This document shows, in pieces, positions 33,216-41,806 of a stretch of DNA of 64,000 bases. Position 1 is the stretch's first letter. Each line of letters starts with the position of its first letter. A program made the position numbers and the translations under genes. Under the pieces are notes generated by a model. The model did no database searches. It was not told the DNA's origin and worked only from the letters and a program-made list of their open reading frames with translations. The DNA comes from JACZYA01 sp965247455 (GTDB lineage Bacteria > Acidobacteriota > Terriglobia > Acidiferrales > 2-02-FULL-67-57): contig CBDFHE010000016.1 of the NCBI GenBank assembly GCA_965247455.1, positions 124,001 to 188,000 of the forward strand, read 5' to 3'.

Positions 33216-35195
33216 GTGATTGCTCAACTCTACCGTTCCCTCCAGGATGCTGTCCGCGCGGCGGTCAAGACGGCCTACCAGATTGAGTTAGACACCGTCG
33301 TCCTGGAACGGCCGCCGCAGGTCAAGCTGGGCGATTTGGCTACACCCCTTCCGTTTGAACTGGCGCGGCGGTTGCGTCGGTCGCCGCGGCAGATTGCCGC
33401 TGAACTCGCCGCGGCTCTGCCCAAAGTCGAGGGCGTAGGGCGGGCCGAGGTGGCCGGGGGCGGCTACGTCAACTTCCGCCTCGATCGAGGCTGGGTGTTC
33501 CGGGGAACGGTGTTGGAAGCGCGGACACCGCCCGCTGAGCCGCCCGCCGATGCGCCCAAGGTCATTGTCGAGCACACCAACATCAACCCCAACAAGGCAG
33601 CCCACATTGGCCACTTGCGCAACGCGGTGCTGGGCGACACCTTCGTCCGCCTGCTGCGCTTCACCGGCCAGCGGGTCGAGGTGCAGAACTACATTGACAA
33701 CACCGGCGTGCAGGTGGCCGACGTGGTGGTCGGTTTTCAGCACCTGGAGCGGAAGTCGCTGGCCGAAGTCGAGCGGCTGGTGGAACAATCCAGTCCCCGC
33801 ATTGACTACATCTGCTGGGATCTCTACGCGCGGGTGACGCGCTTCTACGAAGAAGACCCCAAGCGGCTGGAACTGCGCGCGCAGGCTCTGAAAGAAATCG
33901 AAGAAGGTGCGGGCGAAACCGCTCGCTTGGCTGAGCTTCTCTCCACCGCCATTGTTCGCCGCCACTTGGAGACGGCGCAGCGGCTGGAGGTGGCCTACGA
34001 CCTGCTCCCGCGCGAAAGCGAGATTCTTGCGTTGAAATTCTGGGACGCCGCCTTCGAACAGTTGAAGCAGCGCGGCGCCATCGAGTTCGCCCAGAGCGGC
34101 AAGAACAAAGGCTGCTGGGTGATGCGCGCAGGCGAAGAAGGCGAGGGCGCTGGCGACCTGGAAGACGCGAAGATTATCGTCCGCTCCAACGGCACCGTTA
34201 CCTACGTGGGCAAAGACATTGCCTATCAATTGTGGAAGTTCGGCCTGCTGGGGCGCGACTTCGGCTATCGCGGCTTCCACACCTATCCGAACCAACACAT
34301 GGTTTGGATGAGCACAACCGATGGGCAAGCAGACGCTCCCGCCTTTGGCCGCGCTGCGCGCGTCTACAACGTCATCGACTCGCGCCAGAGTTATCTTCAA
34401 AACATAGTCGCCGCCGGCGTGCGCGCTCTGGGTTACGAAGAACAAGCGCGCAACTCCGTCCACTTTTCCTACGAGATGGTTGCCCTTTCGCCCCGGTGCG
34501 CGCGCGAGCTGGGAATCACAATCGCGCCCGAGGACGAGAAGAAACCCTTTGTGGAAGTCTCCGGCCGCAAGGGACAGGGAGTGAAGGCCGACGACTTACT
34601 GGACACGCTCGAAGCGCGGGCGCTGGAAGAAGTGGAAAAGCGGCACCCCGACCTCGACGCATCCATGCAGCGGGCCCTGGCCCACAAGATCGCTGTCGCC
34701 GCCCTGCGCTTTTTTATGCTGCGCTTTACGCGCAACACCATCATTGTTTTTGATTTCAAAGAGGCGCTCAGCTTCGAGGGTGAAACCGGACCCTACCTGC
34801 AATACTCGGTGGTGCGCGCGCAAAACGTCTTCCGCAAGCTGCGCCAGGCTGACCCCGGCTATCCGTTGACCGGGTTGCCGGAACGAATCAACGCAGCGGC
34901 GGCGCAGCAGCGGCTGGCAGCGCCGACCGGCGACGATCTCTGGGAGCTGGTCCTGGGAGCTGCCGAGTTGCGCTGGCTGGCGGAGGTGGCCGTGCGCGAG
35001 CAGGAGCCGGCACTGGTGGCCAAGTGGGCCTTCGGGTTGGCTCAGCGCTTCAACCTCTTTTATCACACGCACCACATCCTCAGCGAAGCCGACGCCGAGA
35101 AGAAAGCCTTTCTCTTGCTGCTGGCCGACCTGGTGCAACGCCAGTTAACGCAGGCGCTGGCGCTGCTGGGCATCGAAGTCCCGGAGAAAATGTAA
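33216..35195 (+). CDS. argS: arginyl-tRNA synthetase
   Basis: Class I synthetase of 659 aa, somewhat longer than E. coli ArgS. The N-terminal Add-1 domain (QVKLGDLATPLPFELAR) precedes NPNKAAHIGHLRNAVLGD, the HIGH motif. RVEVQNYIDNTGVQVADVV is typical, and the C-terminal anticodon-binding helices contain LQYSVVRAQNVFRKL. The canonical KMSKS lysine is not apparent, as in many ArgS proteins. GTG 33216 directly precedes the conserved N-terminus. It ends 1 bp before tldD and is divergent from the sirtuin gene. Confidence 0.95.
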   Translation: MIAQLYRSLQDAVRAAVKTAYQIELDTVVLERPPQVKLGDLATPLPFELARRLRRSPRQIAAELAAALPKVEGVGRAEVAGGGYVNFRLDRGWVFRGTVLEARTPPAEPPADAPKVIVEHTNINPNKAAHIGHLRNAVLGDTFVRLLRFTGQRVEVQNYIDNTGVQVADVVVGFQHLERKSLAEVERLVEQSSPRIDYICWDLYARVTRFYEEDPKRLELRAQALKEIEEGAGETARLAELLSTAIVRRHLETAQRLEVAYDLLPRESEILALKFWDAAFEQLKQRGAIEFAQSGKNKGCWVMRAGEEGEGAGDLEDAKIIVRSNGTVTYVGKDIAYQLWKFGLLGRDFGYRGFHTYPNQHMVWMSTTDGQADAPAFGRAARVYNVIDSRQSYLQNIVAAGVRALGYEEQARNSVHFSYEMVALSPRCARELGITIAPEDEKKPFVEVSGRKGQGVKADDLLDTLEARALEEVEKRHPDLDASMQRALAHKIAVAALRFFMLRFTRNTIIVFDFKEALSFEGETGPYLQYSVVRAQNVFRKLRQADPGYPLTGLPERINAAAAQQRLAAPTGDDLWELVLGAAELRWLAEVAVREQEPALVAKWAFGLAQRFNLFYHTHHILSEADAEKKAFLLLLADLVQRQLTQALALLGIEVPEKM

Positions 35196-35196
35196 G

Positions 35197-36633
35197 GTGA
35201 AGCTGCCACCGCTGGAGTTCTTTTCTGCGCAGCACGGCATTGACCCGGCGCTGTTGCAGCGCGTGTTGGCCGAAGCGCTCGAGCGCGGCGGCGACTTCGC
35301 CGACATCTACATCGAGTTCCGGCAGAGCACTTCCCTGCTCCTGGAGGAGAGTCTGCTGAAGGGGTCGAGCGAGTCGGTGTCGCTGGGCGCCGGAGTGCGG
35401 GTTATCGTCGGCGAACAGACCGGCTACGCCTACACCAATGAGTTGTCGCTGCCGAAACTATTGGAGGCCGCACGCACGGCCGCCGCCATCGCCACCAGTG
35501 CAGGTCGCAGCGGGAGCGTGGAATTGGTTGCTCACTCGCTTCCCTCGCGTTATGCAACCGAGCGGCCGGCCACGCAGGCCGAGATTACCGGGAAAATGAA
35601 TTTCTTGCGGGTAGCCGACCAGGCGGCGCGCGCCGCCGACGCCCGCGTGCGCGAGGTGCGCGGCAGTTGGAGCGACGAACAGCGCCAGGTGTTGATCGCC
35701 AACAGCGAAGGCCAATTGGTAGGTGACGTGCAGCCGTTGTTTACCTTCGGGCTGAGCGTCGTCGCTGAAGAGAACGGCAAGCGGCAATCCGGATCGAAAA
35801 ACCTGGGACTGCGGGCGGGCCTGGAGGCGTTTTCGGTCGAGGATGCGCAGCAGTTGGCGCGGGAAGCAGTAGCGCAGGCGGCGGCGCTGCTGACAGCTGA
35901 GGACGCGCCCGCGGGTGAGCTGCCGGTGGTGTTGGCGCCGGGTGCGAGCGGCGTGCTGCTGCACGAGTCGGTCGGTCACCCGCTGGAAGCCGACGCCAAT
36001 CGCAAGAAGCTGTCGGTCTTCAGCGACCGACTGCGCGAGAAAATTGCGACAGAATTGTGTACGGTGGTGGACGACGCTACCCTGCCGGGTCTGCGCGGGT
36101 CGTTGAACGTGGACGGCGAAGGCACTGTCCCACAGGAGCCCACCGTGCTGATCGAGCGCGGGGTGCTGCGCGGGTATTTGCAGGACCGGCTCTCGGCCCG
36201 GTTGATGAAGATGAGCCCCACCGGCAACGGCCGCCGAATGGATTACAGCTACATTCCCATTCCGCGCATGACGAATACGTTCCTGGCGGCGGGCACGGCC
36301 GACCCGGAGGAGATTGTGCGCTCGGTCGAGCGCGGCATCTACTGCAAGGCGTTCAGCGGCGGTCAAGTGGAGCCTGCCGTGGGCAAGTTCACTTTTTCCG
36401 TGCACGAAGCTTCCTTGATCGAGAATGGCCGCATCACGAAACCCATCAAAGGCGCCACCCTGATCGGCAGCGGTACCGAGATTTTGCAGAACATCGTGGC
36501 GGTGGGCCACGACCTGACGCTGGACCGTGGTGCTTGGACGTGCGGGAAAAGCGGGCAGGCGGCTGCGGTGGGCGTCGGCACGCCAACAGTCAAGATCGCG
36601 AAAATGACCGTCGGCGGCCGGAGTGCAAGCTAA
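35197..36633 (+). CDS. tldD: TldD metalloprotease subunit
   Basis: Catalytic subunit of the heterodimeric TldD-TldE protease that matures microcin-type and RiPP peptides and degrades unfolded peptides. The 478-aa protein carries the zinc motif HESVGHPLEAD (HExxxH), with GRRMDYSYIPIPRMTN downstream. GTG 35197 starts 1 bp after the argS stop, so cotranscription is likely. tldE follows after 29 bp. No RiPP precursor is evident nearby. Confidence 0.94.
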   Translation: MKLPPLEFFSAQHGIDPALLQRVLAEALERGGDFADIYIEFRQSTSLLLEESLLKGSSESVSLGAGVRVIVGEQTGYAYTNELSLPKLLEAARTAAAIATSAGRSGSVELVAHSLPSRYATERPATQAEITGKMNFLRVADQAARAADARVREVRGSWSDEQRQVLIANSEGQLVGDVQPLFTFGLSVVAEENGKRQSGSKNLGLRAGLEAFSVEDAQQLAREAVAQAAALLTAEDAPAGELPVVLAPGASGVLLHESVGHPLEADANRKKLSVFSDRLREKIATELCTVVDDATLPGLRGSLNVDGEGTVPQEPTVLIERGVLRGYLQDRLSARLMKMSPTGNGRRMDYSYIPIPRMTNTFLAAGTADPEEIVRSVERGIYCKAFSGGQVEPAVGKFTFSVHEASLIENGRITKPIKGATLIGSGTEILQNIVAVGHDLTLDRGAWTCGKSGQAAAVGVGTPTVKIAKMTVGGRSAS

Positions 36634-36662
36634 CCGCGCGGGGGGAATCAACCGCACATTTT

Positions 36663-38003
36663 ATGTCTAAACAAATAGAAATTATTGCTGACCAAGTCTT
36701 GAGATGGGCGCGGGCTGCGGGCGCTGACGACGCCGAAGTTTCGGTGCACGAGTCCACCGAGTTTTCCGCCCGCGTGCGCAAGGGAACGGTGGAAACCTTA
36801 ACCGAGGCGGCCTCACGCGGACTGCAACTGCGCGTGTTTGTGAGCCAACGCATGGCGCGCGCCGGCACTTCCGACTTGCGCCCGGAAACCCTGGACGGTT
36901 TGACCAAGCGCGCGGTGGAGCGGGCGCGCCTGGCCAATGCCGACCCGTTTGCCGGTTTGCCGGAGGAAACGGGTTCGGTGCCGGAGGCTGAAACGCTCAA
37001 GCTGTATGATCCGGCGCTGGAAGAATGGAGCGTAGCGGAAAAAATCTCGTTGGCGCAGGAGACGGAACGGATCGGATTGAACCTCGACCCGCGCGTCAAC
37101 AACTCAGGCGGCGCCAGCTTCCACGTCGGTCGCAGCCGGGTATGGCTGGTGAACACGCGAGGCTTTGCGGCCGGCTACCGCAGCACGGGATGCAGTCTGG
37201 CGCTACACCTGCTAGGCCAGGACAGCGACCAGCAAGCGCAGGTATCCGACTACTGGTTCACGGCGGCGCGGCAGCGAGCTGCACTAGAGAGTCCGGAAGA
37301 GGTAGCGCAGCGAACGGTGGAGCGGGTCCGGCGGCACCTGGGAGCGCGCAAGATAGAAACGCAAGAAGTTCCGGTGGTGTTTGAGCCGGTGTTGGCGGCG
37401 GAGTTGTTGAGCGATCTTTTTGGCGCGGTGACCGGCAACGCCATTTACCTGCGCCGGTCGTTCCTGGTGGATCAACTGGGAAAGAGAATCGCAGCCGAGG
37501 GAGTGACGGTGATAGATGACGGGCTGCTACCCGGCCGGTTGGGGACGCGCCCCTTTGACCGCGAAGGGGTGGCCTCGCAGCGCACGGTGGTGATCGAAAA
37601 CGGAGACTTGCGGAATTACCTCTGCGGTGCGTATTCGGCGCGCAAGCTGAAGCTCCGCAGCACGGGCAACGGCACCGGCAACGGCGAGACGCCGACGAAT
37701 TTCTACTTGGCGGCGGGGCCGCACGCGCCGAAAGAAATTATTGCTACGGTGAAGCGGGGCCTCTATGTGACGCGGCTGATCGGGCAAGGAGTCAACCTGG
37801 TGACGGGCGACTATTCGCGCGGCGCCTTCGGCCTGTGGATCGAAAACGGCGAGCTGACTTACCCCGTGCACGAAATCACCATCAGCGGCAACCTGCGCCG
37901 CATGATGGAGGAGATGGAAATGGTGGGCAGCGATCTGGAGTTTCGCGATCAGATTGCTGCGCCGACGGTTAAAGTTTCTTCCATGAGCGTGGCGGGGAAA
38001 TAA
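36663..38003 (+). CDS. tldE: TldE/PmbA metalloprotease partner subunit
   Basis: Non-catalytic partner of TldD; 446 aa, the usual PmbA/TldE length. It contains GLQLRVFVSQRMA, RSTGCSLALHLL, the central PVVFEPVLAAELLSDLFGAV and RSTGNGTGNGETPTNFYLA, and it lacks the HExxxH motif of TldD, as expected. ATG 36663 is taken because upstream frame is antisense-like read-through of tldD. A purine-rich GCGGGGGGAATC precedes the start. Confidence 0.93.
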   Translation: MSKQIEIIADQVLRWARAAGADDAEVSVHESTEFSARVRKGTVETLTEAASRGLQLRVFVSQRMARAGTSDLRPETLDGLTKRAVERARLANADPFAGLPEETGSVPEAETLKLYDPALEEWSVAEKISLAQETERIGLNLDPRVNNSGGASFHVGRSRVWLVNTRGFAAGYRSTGCSLALHLLGQDSDQQAQVSDYWFTAARQRAALESPEEVAQRTVERVRRHLGARKIETQEVPVVFEPVLAAELLSDLFGAVTGNAIYLRRSFLVDQLGKRIAAEGVTVIDDGLLPGRLGTRPFDREGVASQRTVVIENGDLRNYLCGAYSARKLKLRSTGNGTGNGETPTNFYLAAGPHAPKEIIATVKRGLYVTRLIGQGVNLVTGDYSRGAFGLWIENGELTYPVHEITISGNLRRMMEEMEMVGSDLEFRDQIAAPTVKVSSMSVAGK

Positions 38004-38021
38004 GCGCCGTCGAAATCGCTG

Positions 38022-38063
38022 GAACACCCGCAGCCGCCCATGCGGCTGCGCCCAAGAGTGTTC
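38022..38063. terminator. strong hairpin after tldE
   Basis: Nested inverted repeat with outer arms GAACAC/GTGTTC (38022-38027 with 38058-38063) and an inner perfect 9-bp stem CGCAGCCGC/GCGGCTGCG. No T-run follows, so it may be a factor-dependent or processing stem, or a REP-like repeat. Confidence 0.45.
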
Positions 38064-38163
38064 AGAAACAGACAAAACTAATCTTTCCCTTCTGTATGCT
38101 TCCTCACCATCCCCCTGCCTGCTTTGCTCATCAAGAGAGGCAGAAGGCAGGAGGGAAGTGAAG

Positions 38164-38298
38164 ATGGTTACACTATTAGCAAACCACATGCCCGCGATTG
38201 GTTTCTTGATTCTGTTCGGTCTGTTTGCCGCCGTGGTCCTAGTGCTGGAGTACATGGAATACCGAATCGGCCACGGCAAGAAACCCCATCGCGGGTAG
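38164..38298 (+). CDS. small single-span membrane protein, 44 aa
   Basis: ATG 38164 follows a clear Shine-Dalgarno site (GGAGG about 9 bp upstream). The product has one hydrophobic helix (AIGFLILFGLFAAVVLVLEY) and a basic tail ending GHGKKPHRG, predicting a periplasmic N-terminus and cytosolic C-terminus. I do not recognise a family; KdpF- and CydX-like small subunits were considered and do not match. It lies alone between tldE and the convergent TrkA-type gene. The good ribosome site and membrane helix support a real gene. Confidence 0.6.
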   Translation: MVTLLANHMPAIGFLILFGLFAAVVLVLEYMEYRIGHGKKPHRG

Positions 38299-38395
38299 TT
38301 GCTCTCTCCAGACGGTTTGTGATTTCCCTCTTTGAGGGTGGCGTTGTGCCTCCGCTCCACCACTGATACTTGTCTGCTTTGTGTCAGCGCAACGG

Positions 38396-39562
38396 TCAGG
38401 AGCCGAGCAGGAAAGCGCGCACGGTAGCCTCGGCTGATGTTTTGATCAGAGCCAGCACCGTATCGCCGTTTTGCAAGACGGAGTCGCCGCGCGGAATGAT
38501 GGCGTCGCCTTTGCGAAGGATGGTGACGATGTTGCAGTCGTCGGGAATGTCGAGCTCGCGCAGGGGCTTACCGGTGACGGGCGATTCCGAGTCCAGGCTG
38601 TATTCCATCAACTCCAACCCTCCGGTGTGAAGGTTGAGCACGGTGCGGATGCGGCTGCTGGGCAGCTCCGATTGAATAACTTCGGTGATGATAGAGGTGG
38701 AGCTGACGGTGATGTCCACCCCCAGGCGCTGCATCGCAAGTTCGTTGCGGGGATTCTTCACGCGGGCGATGGTCTTGGGAACACCGAAGCGCTGCTTGGC
38801 AACCTGGCAGGCAATCAGGTTGTCTTCGTCATGGTTGGTCACGGCCACAAAGACGTTGGCCCGTCGGGTTTCTGCTTGTTCGAGCACGGCACTGGAGGAA
38901 CCGTTGCCGAAAATCACCGGGCAGTCCACCTGCTGGCTGACCAGGTCGTAGATTTCCCGCTTGTTCTCGATGATGCAGACTTCAATGTTGTTCTCTCGCA
39001 GGGCCTTGGTGAGGTAGTAACCCACCCGGGCGCCTCCGACGACAATTACGTAGAAAGGCTGGTCGGGCTCAGGAGTGCGGGCGGGCACGCTGGGCACGGG
39101 GACTGCGGCCGCGTGGCCGTGGGCCCGTTCCCAAGCGGTTTGCAGAGAAACATCGCTGTCGGGCCCGGCTTCCATTCGTGCCAGCAGATACTCGGCCCCA
39201 GCAACGGTGATGGGAAGGGTTTCAATTCCGGCTGCGCGGTAAATTCCTTCTCGTGTGGGATCGTACACCACCGCAATCACTCGCGGGATGTTGAACATGG
39301 TCCGTGCAACTTGAGCAGCCATCAGATTGACGTTTTCGTCGCGGGTGAGAGCGATGAAAACGTCCGCATGCTCGACGCCGGCTTCGCGCAGCACGTGCTC
39401 GTCAATCGCATTGCCAAAGAAGAACTTGGCGTGCAGGTCGCGGTCGCGGCGTTCCAGCGCGGCGCGGTTCTTGTCAATGACCACCACGTCATGCTGACGC
39501 GTGTCCAACAGCTTGACCAGTTGCGTACCCAGCCGCCCGTAGCCGATGCAGATGATCCGCAT
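38396..39562 (-). CDS. TrkA-type potassium channel/transporter regulatory protein
   Basis: Cytosolic 388-aa gating protein with two RCK modules. Module 1 starts MRIICIGYGRLGTQLVKLL (Rossmann GxGxxG) with the acidic VVIDKN strand end. Module 2 restarts as YVIVVGGARVGYYLTKAL. A TrkA_C domain closes the protein (SPVTGKPLRELDIPDDCNIVTILR). Such proteins bind NAD(H) or c-di-AMP and gate TrkH/Ktr K+ uptake or monovalent cation channels. No membrane partner gene is adjacent. ATG 39562 is used; the 38-aa upstream extension to 39676 is Arg-rich and unlike the family. Confidence 0.88.
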   Translation of the reverse strand: MRIICIGYGRLGTQLVKLLDTRQHDVVVIDKNRAALERRDRDLHAKFFFGNAIDEHVLREAGVEHADVFIALTRDENVNLMAAQVARTMFNIPRVIAVVYDPTREGIYRAAGIETLPITVAGAEYLLARMEAGPDSDVSLQTAWERAHGHAAAVPVPSVPARTPEPDQPFYVIVVGGARVGYYLTKALRENNIEVCIIENKREIYDLVSQQVDCPVIFGNGSSSAVLEQAETRRANVFVAVTNHDEDNLIACQVAKQRFGVPKTIARVKNPRNELAMQRLGVDITVSSTSIITEVIQSELPSSRIRTVLNLHTGGLELMEYSLDSESPVTGKPLRELDIPDDCNIVTILRKGDAIIPRGDSVLQNGDTVLALIKTSAEATVRAFLLGS

Positions 39563-39647
39563 GTTCAACGTCCCCTGCTTTATTCTATGCCGATTCCCAT
39601 CGGACTGCCACGGAAAGGTAATTCCGACTCGCGCGCTCTTCTGGGTC

Positions 39648-41156
39648 CTACGCGCCGGGCGAGAAATGCTCGGCAAAGTGGATCAGCGTCCGCACCGCCA
39701 CTCCGGAAGGCCCCTTCGCCATTCCGGGCTTGGCTTCTTCCAGCCAGGCGGTGCCGGCGATATCCAGGTGGATCCAGGGTGTGTCGTCCACAAACTCCTT
39801 CAGAAACATGGCGGCGTTGGTGGCGCCCCCGCCCCGGCCTTTGCCGACGTTCTGGATGTCGGCGATGGCGGACTTGATGTTGTCGCGGTAGTCGTCATCC
39901 ACTGGCAGAACCCAGAATTTTTCCCCTACCGCCCGGCCGCTGACCAGGAACGCATCCAGAAATTCCTGCTTGTTGCCGAACGTGCCGACATTGACGTAGC
40001 CCAGGGCAACTACGACCGCGCCCGTCAAAGTAGCAGCATCAATGAGGTGGGTGGCGCCCAGCTGGCGGGCATAGGTAAGCGCGTCGGCTAGAACCAAGCG
40101 GCCTTCGGCGTCGGTATTGATCACTTCAATGGACTTGCCGGACATGGCAATTTGCACGTCGCCGGGTTTTTGCGCCCGGCTGCCGGGCATATTTTCAGAG
40201 AGCGGGATAACGGCAATGATTTTGTGCGCGGGCTTCAACACCGCCAGCGCGCGCATGGCCCCGGCCATAGTGGCGCCGCCGGCCATGTCATACTTCATCT
40301 TCTCCATGCCGTCGCTGGGCTTGATGGAGATGCCGCCGGTGTCGAAGGTAATCCCCTTCCCTACCAGTCCGAGGATGGGCTGGCCTTGCTTCCAGGTGGA
40401 CGGCGTGTAGGTAAGGACAACCAAGCGGGGTGGTTCTGCGCTGCCCTGGGCGACGGAAAGCAGAGCGCCCATCTTGAGTTCGCGCAGGCGTGCTTCGTCC
40501 AAGACGTCCACCTTCAGGCCGGCCTCGCGAGCCATGGCGGCGGCGCGCTCGGCAAACAGGCGTGGGGTGAGGCGGTTCGAGGGTTCGTTCGCCAACTCGC
40601 GGGCGAAGTTCTGTGCCTCCGCGTTCACTTGGCCGCGCTGCACAGTGGCAGCAACTTCTTTTTCGTTTTTGGCGTCGAAACCAACCAGTTGCAGACCTGT
40701 AACAGGCTTTTCCTTTTTCTCGTTGGTGCGGTAGCTGGCCGGGTCGAAGTTGGCGAGCAGAACTCCCTCGACCACCGCTTGAGCGGCTTCCGGGGTGGCG
40801 TGATTTCTTCCGAGCCAGAAAGTAAATTCCGTCACCTTGCGCGCCTTCAGGAAGCGCGTCGCCAGGCCGGCCAATTGCCGGACGTCGATGGCGGGGGAAA
40901 ACTTGTTGGGTTTGCCCGCACCCAGCAAGAGAAGGCGCCGAGTTTTGAAACCTGCGGGGTGGTGGAGCAGCAGGGTTTCGCCGGCCTTGCCGGTGAGCTC
41001 CCCTGCGTCCACCAGTTCTTTCAGACGACCGCCTGCTTTTTGGTCCAGGTTGGCCAGTGGGCCATCGAGAGGATTGCTCTGCTCGAATACCCAGGTGGCC
41101 AGAGCAGGAGCTTCAATCCGTTCGGGAGCTTCGAAAGAAAGTTTGACAGTGAACAC
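39648..41156 (-). CDS. pepA: leucyl aminopeptidase (M17)
   Basis: Cytosolic hexameric dizinc/dimanganese aminopeptidase of 502 aa. The catalytic domain shows VGKGITFDTGG, YDMAGGATM and the M17 signature NTDAEGRLVLAD, so metal ligands and the catalytic Lys/Arg are present. The N-terminal macro-like domain is shorter and less conserved, as usual. It has roles in peptide turnover; some PepA proteins also bind DNA at recombination sites. It is 85 bp from the TrkA-type gene on the same strand. Confidence 0.93.
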   Translation of the reverse strand: MFTVKLSFEAPERIEAPALATWVFEQSNPLDGPLANLDQKAGGRLKELVDAGELTGKAGETLLLHHPAGFKTRRLLLLGAGKPNKFSPAIDVRQLAGLATRFLKARKVTEFTFWLGRNHATPEAAQAVVEGVLLANFDPASYRTNEKKEKPVTGLQLVGFDAKNEKEVAATVQRGQVNAEAQNFARELANEPSNRLTPRLFAERAAAMAREAGLKVDVLDEARLRELKMGALLSVAQGSAEPPRLVVLTYTPSTWKQGQPILGLVGKGITFDTGGISIKPSDGMEKMKYDMAGGATMAGAMRALAVLKPAHKIIAVIPLSENMPGSRAQKPGDVQIAMSGKSIEVINTDAEGRLVLADALTYARQLGATHLIDAATLTGAVVVALGYVNVGTFGNKQEFLDAFLVSGRAVGEKFWVLPVDDDYRDNIKSAIADIQNVGKGRGGGATNAAMFLKEFVDDTPWIHLDIAGTAWLEEAKPGMAKGPSGVAVRTLIHFAEHFSPGA

Positions 41157-41250
41157 GCGTAATTCCTCTTTGAAAAGTAGTAAGCGGGGTAGTGTACACG
41201 GGAAACCGAAAACGCGAAAGCGGCTGCGAGCGCGGAGTGTCCACTAAGTG

Positions 41251-41733
41251 CTAACGGCGGCGTTTCAGTTCCTGCGCAATTTCGCGGTCAATGATGCGAC
41301 GCCGGATCTGTTCGCGGCGGTCAAAAACTTTTTTGCCTTTCACCAGTACCAACTCGCACTTGGCGCGCCCGTTTTTGAAATAGAGCCGCAACGGAACCAG
41401 CGCCAAGCCCTTTTCTTCCACCCGGCCCCTGAGCCGCTGAATTTCCCCCTTGTGCAGCAGGAGCTTGCGGGTGCGAAGCGGGTCGTGGGTGGCATAGCCG
41501 GTGTGGCTGTAGGAGCTGACGTGGCAGTTGAGCAGCCAGGCCTCGTGCGCCCGAATGAGCGCGTAGGAGTCGCGCAGGTTGGCGCGGCCTTCGCGCAAGG
41601 CTTTGACTTCCGTTCCGGTCAGTACCATGCCGGCTTCGAACCGTTCCAGTATATGGTATTTGTAGGGCACGGTTCGGTTCTCGGCCACGATTTTGCGGCC
41701 TGGGGTTTCCTTCTTCGGCTTGGGTTTGGCCAT
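41251..41733 (-). CDS. smpB: SsrA-binding protein
   Basis: Delivers tmRNA to stalled ribosomes for trans-translation. The 160-aa basic protein shows IVAENRTVPYKYHILERFEAGMVLTGTEVKALREG (cut here as AENR...YHILE and GTEVKALR), with KGEIQRL and a basic C-terminal tail REIAQELKRRR. ATG 41733 gives the usual length; the 41775 start is too long. No tmRNA gene is visible nearby. IS copy 2 is inserted 74 bp upstream, in the divergent region shared with the secretin gene. Confidence 0.95.
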   Translation of the reverse strand: MAKPKPKKETPGRKIVAENRTVPYKYHILERFEAGMVLTGTEVKALREGRANLRDSYALIRAHEAWLLNCHVSSYSHTGYATHDPLRTRKLLLHKGEIQRLRGRVEEKGLALVPLRLYFKNGRAKCELVLVKGKKVFDRREQIRRRIIDREIAQELKRRR

Positions 41734-41791
41734 GACGAAATGGTAGTGCCTGGAGGGCTTGGCGGCAAGGAGCAAAGGTAGTTGTCTTCTA

Positions 41792-41806
41792 CAACCTGTG
41801 GGAAAC
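41792..41806. repeat. target-site duplication, left of IS copy 2
   Basis: 15-bp CAACCTGTGGGAAAC, repeated exactly at 43170-43184. It defines a clean insertion. Confidence 0.85.

Noticed and set aside
41170..41250. tmRNA gene next to smpB
   Set aside because: No tRNA-Ala-like ends or tag-coding sequence visible in the flanks.
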